DNA of 64,000 nucleotides from Candidatus Nitrohelix vancouverensis (GTDB lineage Bacteria; Nitrospinota; Nitrospinia; Nitrospinales; VA-1). The position numbers were made by a program, and so were the translations under genes. The first letter of the stretch is position 1; each line of letters begins with the position of its first letter. The notes under the pieces are model-generated. The model made no database searches, was not told the DNA's origin, and was given only the letters and a program-made list of their open reading frames with translations. Location: the NCBI GenBank assembly GCA_015698305.1, contig CP048620.1:313885-377884 (forward strand), read 5' to 3'. Below, one piece after another: positions 27,654 through 35,859 of this stretch.

Positions 27654-29456
27654 TCAGGCTTCACAAAACGCCTTGGGGTCTTTAGTCTTTTTGGGGCCTT
27701 GACCGCTGAGCGCGTCTTTTCCGAAATGGTCCAGATACAGCAGGAAATGTTCGCGCGGCAGGGTGCCCCATAATCGAAGCGATGAAAAATTCTCTTCCGC
27801 CAGTTTGATGCACTTGTCATTCATTTCAACCGCCTCGGCGCGCGACATTCCCACGTCCGTCAAAAAATCCAGATTCATGGCGATATCGGCGTCGGGGTCC
27901 TGAATGATTTTCTTGATCGAATATTTGTCGGGAAATTGATAGCAACTTGAATCGCGGTTCAGCAAAAACACGCCCGGCCCAAAGGAATGGATCGACTCCA
28001 GATTGCCCATCAGAAAATCGATGGTCTCCTGCGCTTCCGGCCGGGTCTCCGTCGGAAACCCAAAAAACAGGAAGGCGTGATTCCAGATCCCCGCCTTGTG
28101 ACTACGCATCAGCACGTCGCGCTCTACCGCCTTGGTCGTGCCTTTATCGATGAGCGCGAGCACGCGGTCGTTGGCGCTCTCCATTCCATACATGAGGAAA
28201 ATGAATCCGGCGTCGTGAATCTTGCGGAACAGTTCATCGTCCATCACCTTCTCGAATTTCAGCAGAGCCAGCGATTTGATCTCGACGCCGCGCTCCAGCA
28301 GGGCGTCGGACACGTCGTTCAGGGAATGCGGCGAGACCGCTTCGTCAGAGAAGGTAAAATATTTGGTGTTGAATTCCTTGCTGTGCGCTTCCAGCTCATC
28401 CACCATCTGATCGGTGCGTTGCTTGCCGTAACGGTGCCCGTACACATAACTGTGCGTGCAAAATGTACATTTGCCCCAGTAGCAACCGCGGCTTTGCAGA
28501 ACCGGAATGATGGGATAAGGCGATAGATACTTCTCCATCGGCAAGCCGTCGAAAGTCGGGTGCGGCACTTCCTCGAAACGCATCTCCACCCGTTCCTTGT
28601 TGATCTTCACTTCGCCGTCTTCGACAAAGATCAGATTCGGCGCCGCGCCCAGCGGAATATCTTTTTTCAGGCAATTCAATAATTGATTGAGCGGCTCTTC
28701 CCCCTCGAAAGTCACGATGCTGTGGCAGAACTCGTCAAAAAATTCGGGATGACCCAACAACTGCGTCGCGTTCACGCTGAAAATCGGGCCGCCCAGCGTG
28801 ACATGCAAATGCGGATAACGTTCTTTCAACATCCGCGCCAGGGTCAGACCGGGGATGATCTGCGAGATGCCGACAATCGAAATGCCAACGACGGCGTAGT
28901 CTTCCCACGACTCCGTCGGCAACAGGGTCTGATCGTACAATTCGATGAAAGGATTGGTCAGCGGATCGCGCGACGCTGCCGCCGCCTTGCGCGTGGACTC
29001 CTCAGCGCGAATGCCGCTCTCAAAAGTAGAAAGGTTGAAGACAGCCGGGGCGTAAACATCGGAAACCAGCTTCAGAGCCGACTTGATGATGAGGTCCGCC
29101 TGACGGTAGGACTCAAAATCAAAAAACCGCTCCGGCGTGCGCATCACCGCCTTGGCGTCTTCGATCTGGGAGATGATCGCGCCAGAGAATTTCTGCCCCG
29201 TCGCCAGCACATCCATCAAAGACTTGTCCTTGATGCTGAAAGTCTTCTTGGAGCGAATCGCCTCCAGCTTGGCGTCGATCTTGCCCGCAATGCCCGTCAA
29301 AACCGGCTCGGACAAAAAACTGTCGTAAGACTCGATATTAAAATCCCTTTGCGCCACATCCCAACCCTTGGAACGCAGATACGCGGTCAAGTAGGGAGTG
29401 CTCAGATAGGGCTGAGTCGGATACCATTGCGATGGGAATATAAGTAAAGTTTTCAT
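27654..29456 (-). CDS. B12-binding-domain radical SAM enzyme (paralogue 2)
   Basis: 600 residues with the same layout as its neighbour: MKTLLIFPSQWYPTQPYLST start, cobalamin-binding domain, cluster motif CYWGKCTFC, then the SAM-binding strands (YFTFSDEAVSPHSLND, MYGMESANDRV). The two products share length, motif spacing and many residues, so they arose by tandem duplication. First gene of the operon that runs to the BtuF-like gene. Substrate unknown; the second paralogue may act on a related substrate or form a heterodimer. Confidence 0.9.
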   Translation of the reverse strand: MKTLLIFPSQWYPTQPYLSTPYLTAYLRSKGWDVAQRDFNIESYDSFLSEPVLTGIAGKIDAKLEAIRSKKTFSIKDKSLMDVLATGQKFSGAIISQIEDAKAVMRTPERFFDFESYRQADLIIKSALKLVSDVYAPAVFNLSTFESGIRAEESTRKAAAASRDPLTNPFIELYDQTLLPTESWEDYAVVGISIVGISQIIPGLTLARMLKERYPHLHVTLGGPIFSVNATQLLGHPEFFDEFCHSIVTFEGEEPLNQLLNCLKKDIPLGAAPNLIFVEDGEVKINKERVEMRFEEVPHPTFDGLPMEKYLSPYPIIPVLQSRGCYWGKCTFCTHSYVYGHRYGKQRTDQMVDELEAHSKEFNTKYFTFSDEAVSPHSLNDVSDALLERGVEIKSLALLKFEKVMDDELFRKIHDAGFIFLMYGMESANDRVLALIDKGTTKAVERDVLMRSHKAGIWNHAFLFFGFPTETRPEAQETIDFLMGNLESIHSFGPGVFLLNRDSSCYQFPDKYSIKKIIQDPDADIAMNLDFLTDVGMSRAEAVEMNDKCIKLAEENFSSLRLWGTLPREHFLLYLDHFGKDALSGQGPKKTKDPKAFCEA

Positions 29457-29770
29457 GGGTAAATCAGTCTACCATTTTGCCCGCTATTCCCCAATAAGAA
29501 AGAAAAGCCGGGAAATTCAATCCTTCCTCCAGAGTTTAACAAACCTTAGCTCCCCTTAAATGTTTATCAAAGCTAAATTGTTTGCCTTCATAACTCTTTT
29601 ACCCATACAATATATACAACAACTTAAACTTATAATTTAATCGAATGACATGCAAGCTCTTGGTCTAGCTATTTTGAAGCAAATTCTACAAATGCTTTAA
29701 CTCGGAGAAATCATGCCAGTATAGGCGCCAGTTCCTACGGATTTTCTACATTTAATCAGAGAATAACCAT
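29457..29770. other. Intergenic region with direct repeat and Amt-kinase leader
   Basis: AT-rich divergent interval of 314 bp between the radical SAM operon and the ammonium-sensor gene. It holds the left copy of a 22-bp direct repeat (29480-29501). No corrinoid riboswitch, σ54 site or small ORF of credible quality is visible. Confidence 0.6.
29480..29501 (+). repeat. 22-bp direct repeat, left copy
   Basis: Identical to 32981-33002, in the same orientation. It begins CCCGCTATTCC and ends AATAAGAAA. The two copies bracket exactly one gene, the Amt-histidine kinase fusion. A weaker relative of the first half is seen near 49540. Confidence 0.9.
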
Positions 29771-32700
29771 ATGCCCGTAACGCATAGCTTTCAAGACACC
29801 GGATGGATTCTGATCTGTTCTGCAATGGTCTTGTTGATGCAAGGCGGGTTTTTATGTTTGGAGACGGGCTATGTTCGCGCAAAGAACAGCATCAATGTAG
29901 CGATTAAAAACTTTGTTGATTTTTTCATCTCCTCTGCAATTTTCTGGATCTTTGGCTTTGGCTTGATGTTTGGAGCCAGCGTCGAAGGCTGGATCGGCTC
30001 CAACCGGTTTCTGTTCGACGAATACTCCAACGCATGGCTCTCCGCTTTTTTCATCTTCCAGATGATTTTCTGCGGAACCGCGACGACCATTGTTTCCGGC
30101 GCGGTTGCGGAAAGAATGCGTTTTGTCGGCTATATTATCGTGAGCGTTATCATTTCAGGATGCATCTATCCTGTCATCGGCCACTGGATATGGGGCGGTC
30201 TTGAAAGCGGAGCCAGAAACGGCTGGTTGGCGGGTCAGGGATTCATCGATTTCGCCGGAGCCACGGTTGTGCATTCTACCGGCGGCTGGGTGGCGCTGGC
30301 CGCGGTTCTCGTCATAGGCCCGCGAATTGGCGCGTTCGCAAATGGCAGACAAATCCAGGGGCAAAATCTTCCCTTGGCGACCCTGGGCGCCTACCTCCTG
30401 ATCTTCGGCTGGATGGGCTTCAATGGCGGCAGCGCTCTGGGGCTGGATGAACGCATCCCGAAAATTTTAATCAACACGCTGCTTGCCGGGACATTCAGTT
30501 GTCTCCTCGCAACCTTCCTGTCATGGAAATATTATGGTCAGGCGCGGGTGGAAATCGTCATCAACGGCGCCCTTGCCGGGCTGGTCGCCATCACCGCATC
30601 CTGTCATATTATGCAACCCCTGGCGGCGGTTGGCATTGGCCTGATCGCAAGCATTGTATTCTTTGTCTCCGATTTGCTGCTCGACAAGCTGGGCGTTGAC
30701 GACGCAATCGGCGCCTTTCAAGTTCATGCCGTCCCCGGGATATGGGGGACTCTGGCGGTCGCTATTTTTGGCGCCTCTGAGACATGGGGAACTGGTCTGA
30801 ACCGATGGGAACAATTCATCGTTCAGGCGCAGGGAGTCGGCGTCACTTTTCTCTGGGCCTTTGGCGCTTCCTACTGCTTGCTAAAACTCGTCAATCGCTG
30901 GACTCCCCTTCGCGTCAATAAGGAAGCTGAAATTCAGGGATTGAATATCTCCGAGCATGGCGCCAGCACCGCTCTGCTCGATCTTTTAACGGAAATGGAC
31001 GCGCATCAACAATCGAGCAAACTCTCTTCAGTCAACGTGGAGCCGCATACAGAAGTCGGCCAGATCGCCAAAGTCTACAATAAAGTGGTCGACGCCGTTA
31101 TTTCCAAAGAGCAGGAACTGTATCAGGCGAATCAACAGCAGGATTTGATCCTGAACTCATCAGGAGAAGGCATTTATGGTCTCGATCTGAAAGGCAACAC
31201 CACTTTCGCCAACCAGGTTGCGGAACAATTGCTCGGTTATACCATTGATGAAATGCGCAACGAATCCCAGCACGCATTGATTCATCACACCCATGCCGAT
31301 GGAGCTCCCTATAAACGCGAAGAATGCCATATCTACAAAGCCCTGCACGACGGCAAGGTACATCAGGAATCCGATGAAGTGTTCTGGAGGAAAGACGGGA
31401 CCAGCTTCCCTGTAGAATATGTGAGCGCTCCCATGATCGACAACGGAGTCATCATCGGCGCCGTCGTGGTGTTCAAGGACATCACCCAGCGCAAGATCTT
31501 CGAAAGGCAGTTGGAGGACGCCAAAGATTCCGCCGAGAAGGCCAACCTTGCCAAAAGTAATTTCCTGGCCAACATGAGTCATGAAATTCGCACTCCCATG
31601 AACGCGATACTGGGCTACTCTCAAATCCTTCTGCGAAACGACAGGTTTGATCCTGAAACAAAAGACGCCCTTACAACGATTGGCAGAAGCGGACAAAACC
31701 TGCTCAGCCTTATCAACGAGATACTCGATCTCTCAAAAATTGAAGCCGGGAAGATGGAAGTGATCGCGAACGATTTTGATCTGCATGATCTGATTTGCGG
31801 GATCAACGACATGTTCAAACTTCGATGCAAAGAGAAAAATCTTGAATGGACGGTACAGGGAATTGATCAAGAGCGGATCGTCTTTGGCGACGATGGAAAA
31901 CTGCGGCAGGTTCTCATCAATCTGATTGGCAACGCCGTAAAATTCACTAAAGCCGGATCCGTTTCTCTCCAAATCTCCCCTAAAGAAAATGATCGTTACC
32001 TGTTCGAGATCGCAGACACCGGGCGTGGGATCACGGAAGAAAATCAGAAAATCATCTTCCAACCCTTTGGCCAGGACGATGAAGGGGCAAAGGAAGGGGG
32101 AACCGGGCTGGGGCTTGCCATTTCAAAAAAACAACTGGAGCTGCTGAAATCAGACCTGAAACTGGCGTCGCAACCAGGCAAGGGTTCCCGTTTCTACTTC
32201 ACTCTGCGCCTGCCATCTGCAACCGGCCAACTTCGCAGACAACCGGAGCGGACAGGCAAAGTCATCCGGTTAGCCGAAGGGCATCAGGTCAAAGCCTTGG
32301 TTGTGGATGATATCAAAGAAAATCGCGACGTCCTGAGATTGCTTCTCACGGATATCGCCGCGCAGGTTGTTTGCGCTGAAAACGGCCAGGAGGCGCTGGA
32401 TAAAATTCCAGAGTTCGAGCCGGACATTATCTTCATGGACATTCGCATGCCCATCATGGACGGAGAGGAGGCGATGGCGGAAATACAAAAACGCTACGAC
32501 CCAAACCGTTATCAGGTTGTGGTCATCACCGCTTCCGTGCTGGGAATCCTCGAAGAGAGGTTCAGCAAGCAGGGTTTTCATGGCTTCATTTCAAAACCCT
32601 TTCGCGACGATGAAATTTTCACATGCCTGAAAAACCTGCTCAACGTCGAATATGAATACGCGACAGCCGCGCCGGTAGAAAGCAAAGACCCTCTTGAAGA

Positions 32701-32929
32701 TGAAATCGACTTTTCAAATCTCACGATTCCCGAAAACATTCTCACGAAAATGAAACTGGCTTCAGAGCAATACAATATTACCGACCTGGAACAGGGGCTG
32801 AAAGATTTGGCGGGACTGGGGAAACCAGGACAGGAAGCATTAATCAAGCGCATCAAAGCGCTCCTAAACAAATACGACTGCGTCGAAATCAACAACATTC
32901 TCGATCAAGTCACCGCAGATACGGAATGA
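29771..32929 (+). CDS. Ammonium transporter-hybrid histidine kinase fusion (ammonium sensor)
   Basis: 1052 residues. The N-terminal 400 residues are a complete Amt/Rh channel of about 11 membrane helices, with twin-His residues His168 (VVHSTGG) and His319 (QVHAVPGIWG). Then a linker helix (about 400-450), PAS (about 455-575), HisKA with His604 (FLANMSHEIRTPMN), HATPase (NLIGNAVKFT, DTGRGIT, GTGLGLAIS) and a receiver with Asp890 (IIFMDIRMPIMDG), followed by a helical tail. Amt-kinase fusions are known as ammonium sensors (for example in anammox bacteria). Retention of both His suggests the pore could still bind or conduct ammonium. No glnK or glnB lies beside it. The gene is framed by a 22-bp direct repeat. 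Confidence 0.95.
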   Translation: MPVTHSFQDTGWILICSAMVLLMQGGFLCLETGYVRAKNSINVAIKNFVDFFISSAIFWIFGFGLMFGASVEGWIGSNRFLFDEYSNAWLSAFFIFQMIFCGTATTIVSGAVAERMRFVGYIIVSVIISGCIYPVIGHWIWGGLESGARNGWLAGQGFIDFAGATVVHSTGGWVALAAVLVIGPRIGAFANGRQIQGQNLPLATLGAYLLIFGWMGFNGGSALGLDERIPKILINTLLAGTFSCLLATFLSWKYYGQARVEIVINGALAGLVAITASCHIMQPLAAVGIGLIASIVFFVSDLLLDKLGVDDAIGAFQVHAVPGIWGTLAVAIFGASETWGTGLNRWEQFIVQAQGVGVTFLWAFGASYCLLKLVNRWTPLRVNKEAEIQGLNISEHGASTALLDLLTEMDAHQQSSKLSSVNVEPHTEVGQIAKVYNKVVDAVISKEQELYQANQQQDLILNSSGEGIYGLDLKGNTTFANQVAEQLLGYTIDEMRNESQHALIHHTHADGAPYKREECHIYKALHDGKVHQESDEVFWRKDGTSFPVEYVSAPMIDNGVIIGAVVVFKDITQRKIFERQLEDAKDSAEKANLAKSNFLANMSHEIRTPMNAILGYSQILLRNDRFDPETKDALTTIGRSGQNLLSLINEILDLSKIEAGKMEVIANDFDLHDLICGINDMFKLRCKEKNLEWTVQGIDQERIVFGDDGKLRQVLINLIGNAVKFTKAGSVSLQISPKENDRYLFEIADTGRGITEENQKIIFQPFGQDDEGAKEGGTGLGLAISKKQLELLKSDLKLASQPGKGSRFYFTLRLPSATGQLRRQPERTGKVIRLAEGHQVKALVVDDIKENRDVLRLLLTDIAAQVVCAENGQEALDKIPEFEPDIIFMDIRMPIMDGEEAMAEIQKRYDPNRYQVVVITASVLGILEERFSKQGFHGFISKPFRDDEIFTCLKNLLNVEYEYATAAPVESKDPLEDEIDFSNLTIPENILTKMKLASEQYNITDLEQGLKDLAGLGKPGQEALIKRIKALLNKYDCVEINNILDQVTADTE

Positions 32930-32980
32930 CAAGCAGGCAATAAAACGTTTCCCGCCACAACAGACCACCCACCTTGATTA

Positions 32981-33002
32981 CCCGCTATTCCCCAATAAGA
33001 AA
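32981..33002 (+). repeat. 22-bp direct repeat, right copy
   Basis: Exact copy of 29480-29501, lying 51 bp after the Amt-kinase stop and 145 bp before the Mrr-like gene. Confidence 0.9.
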
Positions 33003-33060
33003 ACAGGGAAGTTTCGGAAAATCAGAATTACACATTATCCCCATATCAGTTGACAGGAAC

Positions 33061-33089
33061 TTGACTTTATCCGCACCCTGAAATAGGAT
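33061..33089 (+). promoter_or_regulatory. Probable σ70 promoter of the Mrr-like gene
   Basis: TTGACT (33061-33066) and TAGGAT (33084-33089) with a 17-base spacer; a start near 33096 would leave a leader of about 50 bases. Confidence 0.5.
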
Positions 33090-33147
33090 TCGATTGACCA
33101 TCATTCATCAATTATAAGGTTTCCTCTCATTTACTTCGAGGCTCTAA

Positions 33148-34059
33148 TTGGCCATACCTGATTTCCAGACAATCATGCTTCCCCTGTTAAGACAGTGCGA
33201 TGTCAAGGGTACGATCGACAATGCTCAAATCAGAAAACGATTGGCTGGCGAATTTCAGCTAACCCCAGAGGAAGAAGCGCAACTTTTACCCAGCGGTAAA
33301 CAAGCTGTTTTCAGAAACCGCGTTGCATGGGCGCAAGTTTACCTAGTCAAAGCTGGATTACTGGAAAGACCCAAGAGAGGGGTTCTCAGAATCACACAAG
33401 CGGGACGGGATGTTCTCAATACAAATCCGAATAAAATAAATATAAAATTTCTAAAAAAATTCCCTTCATTTGTCGCGTTCAGAACCAAGCAAGACAATGA
33501 GAACATCGCCAATTCAGAAACAGAAACATCCTCTGACAGAACTCCATCAGAGCAAATCGAAGAAGGATTTCAAACATTAAAAAATGAAATTCTCGATGAC
33601 ATTCTGGTAAATATCAAATCCTGTTCGCCGCAGTTTTTTGAGCGGCTCGTGATCAAGCTATTGCTCGCAATGGGTTACGGCGGTTCAGTCAAAGACGCCG
33701 GAATGGCAATTGGGAAAAGTGGCGACGAAGGAATTGATGGACTGATCAAAGAAGATAAGTTGGGATTGGATGTAATTTATGTCCAGGCGAAAAAATGGGA
33801 TACAAACACCATCGGGCGACCCGAAATTCAGAAATTCGCGGGCGCGCTACTTGGCAAACAAGCATCCAAAGGAGTTTTCATCACAACTTCTTATTTCACA
33901 AAGGAGGCGGAAGCCTATGCTGAAGACGTCAATAGTAGGATCATTCTGATCGATGGACAACGACTGGCTGATTTAATGTTTGAATATAATATTGGAGTCA
34001 ATACGGCTGACTATTATGAAATAAAAAAAATCGATTCCGACTTCTTCTCCGAAGATTAA
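33148..34059 (+). CDS. Mrr-like restriction endonuclease
   Basis: 303 residues from a TTG (no ATG fits the start of the conserved N-terminus). The N-terminal winged-helix domain (about 5-95, MLPLLRQCDVKGTIDN, LSP-like PSGKQAVFRNRVAWAQ) is the Mrr DNA-binding domain. The C-terminal Mrr_cat domain (about 155-290) has GDEGIDGLIKEDKLGLD followed by IYVQAKKW, i.e. the D ... Q-x-K nuclease site. Mrr enzymes cut methylated foreign DNA (type IV restriction). There is no methyltransferase partner here. A/T-rich codon choice differs from the neighbours, suggesting transfer. Confidence 0.92.
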   Translation: MAIPDFQTIMLPLLRQCDVKGTIDNAQIRKRLAGEFQLTPEEEAQLLPSGKQAVFRNRVAWAQVYLVKAGLLERPKRGVLRITQAGRDVLNTNPNKINIKFLKKFPSFVAFRTKQDNENIANSETETSSDRTPSEQIEEGFQTLKNEILDDILVNIKSCSPQFFERLVIKLLLAMGYGGSVKDAGMAIGKSGDEGIDGLIKEDKLGLDVIYVQAKKWDTNTIGRPEIQKFAGALLGKQASKGVFITTSYFTKEAEAYAEDVNSRIILIDGQRLADLMFEYNIGVNTADYYEIKKIDSDFFSED

Positions 34060-34145
34060 AACAAATCATTTTTGCCAGACTTACCTGATCCAGACACGAC
34101 AGATGCTGTCTATTAAAAATTCCAATCAAATTTAGCAAGGGGATT

Positions 34146-34856
34146 TCACCCCTTGGATTCGCCGCCGTCGACGAACAGGGTTTCGCCGTTCACGAAGGGG
34201 CTTTCGATGAGGTATTGCAGGGCGCGCACGATGTCTTCGGTGTCGCCGTGATTCTGGGCGGGAATATTCTTTGCCGCGCGTTTCAGATAACCGGGATCGC
34301 CGCCCACGGGCGGAAGGATCAGGCCGGGGGCGATGGCGTTCACGCGCACTTCGCTTCCCCAGTCCACCGCCGCAAGATGGGTGAGGTGGGACAGGGCGAC
34401 CTTGGATACGGAATAGGCGGCGAAGGCGGGAACGTTGCGCTTGATCCGTTCATCGAGGATATTGACGATCATCCCCTTCCCCACCTTCCTTTTATAATCG
34501 CGCATCAGAATATAGGGCGCGGACAGATTGATGTTGAGGGTTTTCTCCAGGGTCTCGCGACTCGTGTTTTCCACCGACTCGTTCAGAAACAGCGACGCGC
34601 AATTGATCAGTAATTCCAGATCGGGAAAGGATTCCAGAACCTGCCCCGTCAATTGTTCGACCGCTTCCAGATCGGACAGGTCGCAGGCGAAGGCTTCGCC
34701 GCGCCGTTTCAGAAATTTAACTTCCTTGAGCGTGGCGTTGGCTTGCGATTCGGATCGGTTATAATGCAGGGCGATGTCCCAGCCCAGATTGGCAAGGTGA
34801 AGGACCAGCGCGCGCCCGATGCGGACGGCGCCTCCGGTGATGAGCGCTGTTGGCAT
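34146..34856 (-). CDS. Short-chain dehydrogenase/reductase, pteridine-reductase-like
   Basis: 236 residues from the ATG at 34856, which has AAAGGGG before it; a longer frame upstream is not needed. NADP-binding ALITGGAVRIGRAL (the T-G-x3-R-I-G form seen in pteridine and dihydromonapterin reductases), NCAS region, catalytic YSVSK, and IAPGLILPP. Probably reduces a pterin or related carbonyl substrate. It is divergent from moaB, also a pterin-cofactor gene. Confidence 0.88.
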   Translation of the reverse strand: MPTALITGGAVRIGRALVLHLANLGWDIALHYNRSESQANATLKEVKFLKRRGEAFACDLSDLEAVEQLTGQVLESFPDLELLINCASLFLNESVENTSRETLEKTLNINLSAPYILMRDYKRKVGKGMIVNILDERIKRNVPAFAAYSVSKVALSHLTHLAAVDWGSEVRVNAIAPGLILPPVGGDPGYLKRAAKNIPAQNHGDTEDIVRALQYLIESPFVNGETLFVDGGESKG

Positions 34857-34958
34857 GCTTGAACCCCTTTGGCAATACGGGTATACTTTCGGTTTTACAA
34901 CCTGCATTTAACGATAAATTCCGGTTTAATTCCAGCCCATTCATTTGGAGATCTTCGG

Positions 34959-35480
34959 ATGGAAGAGACAAGTCAGAAAAAAGTAGTGAATATTGTGATC
35001 TTGACGGTATCGGACACGCGCACGGACGCCGACGACAAATCGGGACAAACGCTGGTCGATCGGGTCAAGGCGGCGGGGCATAATCTGGTAGAGAAACGCA
35101 TCGTGAAGGACGAAATCCCTCTGCTCCAGGCGGCGTTGAAAGAATGGATCGCAAGTCCTGACGTCGACGTGGTGATCTCCACCGGCGGGACGGGCGTGAC
35201 CGGTCGCGACGTGACGCCGGAGGCCTTCGAGGCTTTGTATGAAAAACCAATTCCCGGATTCGGCGAGTTGTTTCGCATGCTCAGCTACCAGAACATAAAA
35301 ACATCGACGATTCAATCGCGCGCGACGGCGGGCGTCGCCAACGGAACTTTCCTGTTCGCCTTACCGGGTTCGACGGGCGCTTGCAAGGATGGCTGGGACG
35401 ATATCATCGTCCATCAACTGAACAGCCAGCACAAGCCCTGCAATCTCGTGGAACTGATGCCGCGTTTGATGGAAAAATAA
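34959..35480 (+). CDS. moaB: Molybdenum cofactor biosynthesis protein MoaB
   Basis: 173 residues from the ATG at 34959 with GGAG upstream (the frame extends to 34869 but without similarity). MoCF-binding motifs VISTGGTGVTGRDVTPEA and FALPGSTGACKDGWD. MoaB/MogA adenylylates molybdopterin before Mo insertion. No other moa or mog gene is in the window. Confidence 0.93.
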   Translation: MEETSQKKVVNIVILTVSDTRTDADDKSGQTLVDRVKAAGHNLVEKRIVKDEIPLLQAALKEWIASPDVDVVISTGGTGVTGRDVTPEAFEALYEKPIPGFGELFRMLSYQNIKTSTIQSRATAGVANGTFLFALPGSTGACKDGWDDIIVHQLNSQHKPCNLVELMPRLMEK

Positions 35481-35491
35481 GACGCGCTCGA

Positions 35492-35752
35492 TCAGGCGGA
35501 TTCGACCTGGTCGGATATAAAGATGATGTGTTTTTTGTTAAGCGCGATGAATTCCGATTCGAACAAGAGCTTGCCGGAAGCGGCGTCGTATACGCTGACT
35601 TCGGTGACGGGGATGAAGCTCTCTTCCATTTGGTTCAGATAATCCAGCATGCGGTTTTTCGGCATCTTGAAAATCTTTCCTTCGATGCGCTCGTTCGTGG
35701 TGCGTATCTCAACGCCGATGGTATCTTTGGTGATGTGGGAGTTGTAGGCCAT
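35492..35752 (-). CDS. Small conserved-looking protein of unknown function
   Basis: 86 residues, β-rich (DTIGVEIRTTNERIEGKIF, FESEFIALNKKHIIFI). The pattern is that of a small β-barrel such as an Sm-like or PilZ-like fold, but no signature is present. Convergent with moaB (11 bp between stops). Confidence 0.62.
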   Translation of the reverse strand: MAYNSHITKDTIGVEIRTTNERIEGKIFKMPKNRMLDYLNQMEESFIPVTEVSVYDAASGKLLFESEFIALNKKHIIFISDQVESA

Positions 35753-35859
35753 GTCGCCTTATCGTGAGGGGTGACAAAAAAGAACTCTTCAGGAATTGTA
35801 ACTTTGCTTCTCTAAAAAATCCATTAAAACCGAAAAAACCTCTGTAAATTCAATAATTA

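Noticed and set aside
29457-29770. Cobalamin riboswitch upstream of the B12 radical SAM operon
   Set aside because: No B12-box or the expected conserved core could be found on the minus strand.
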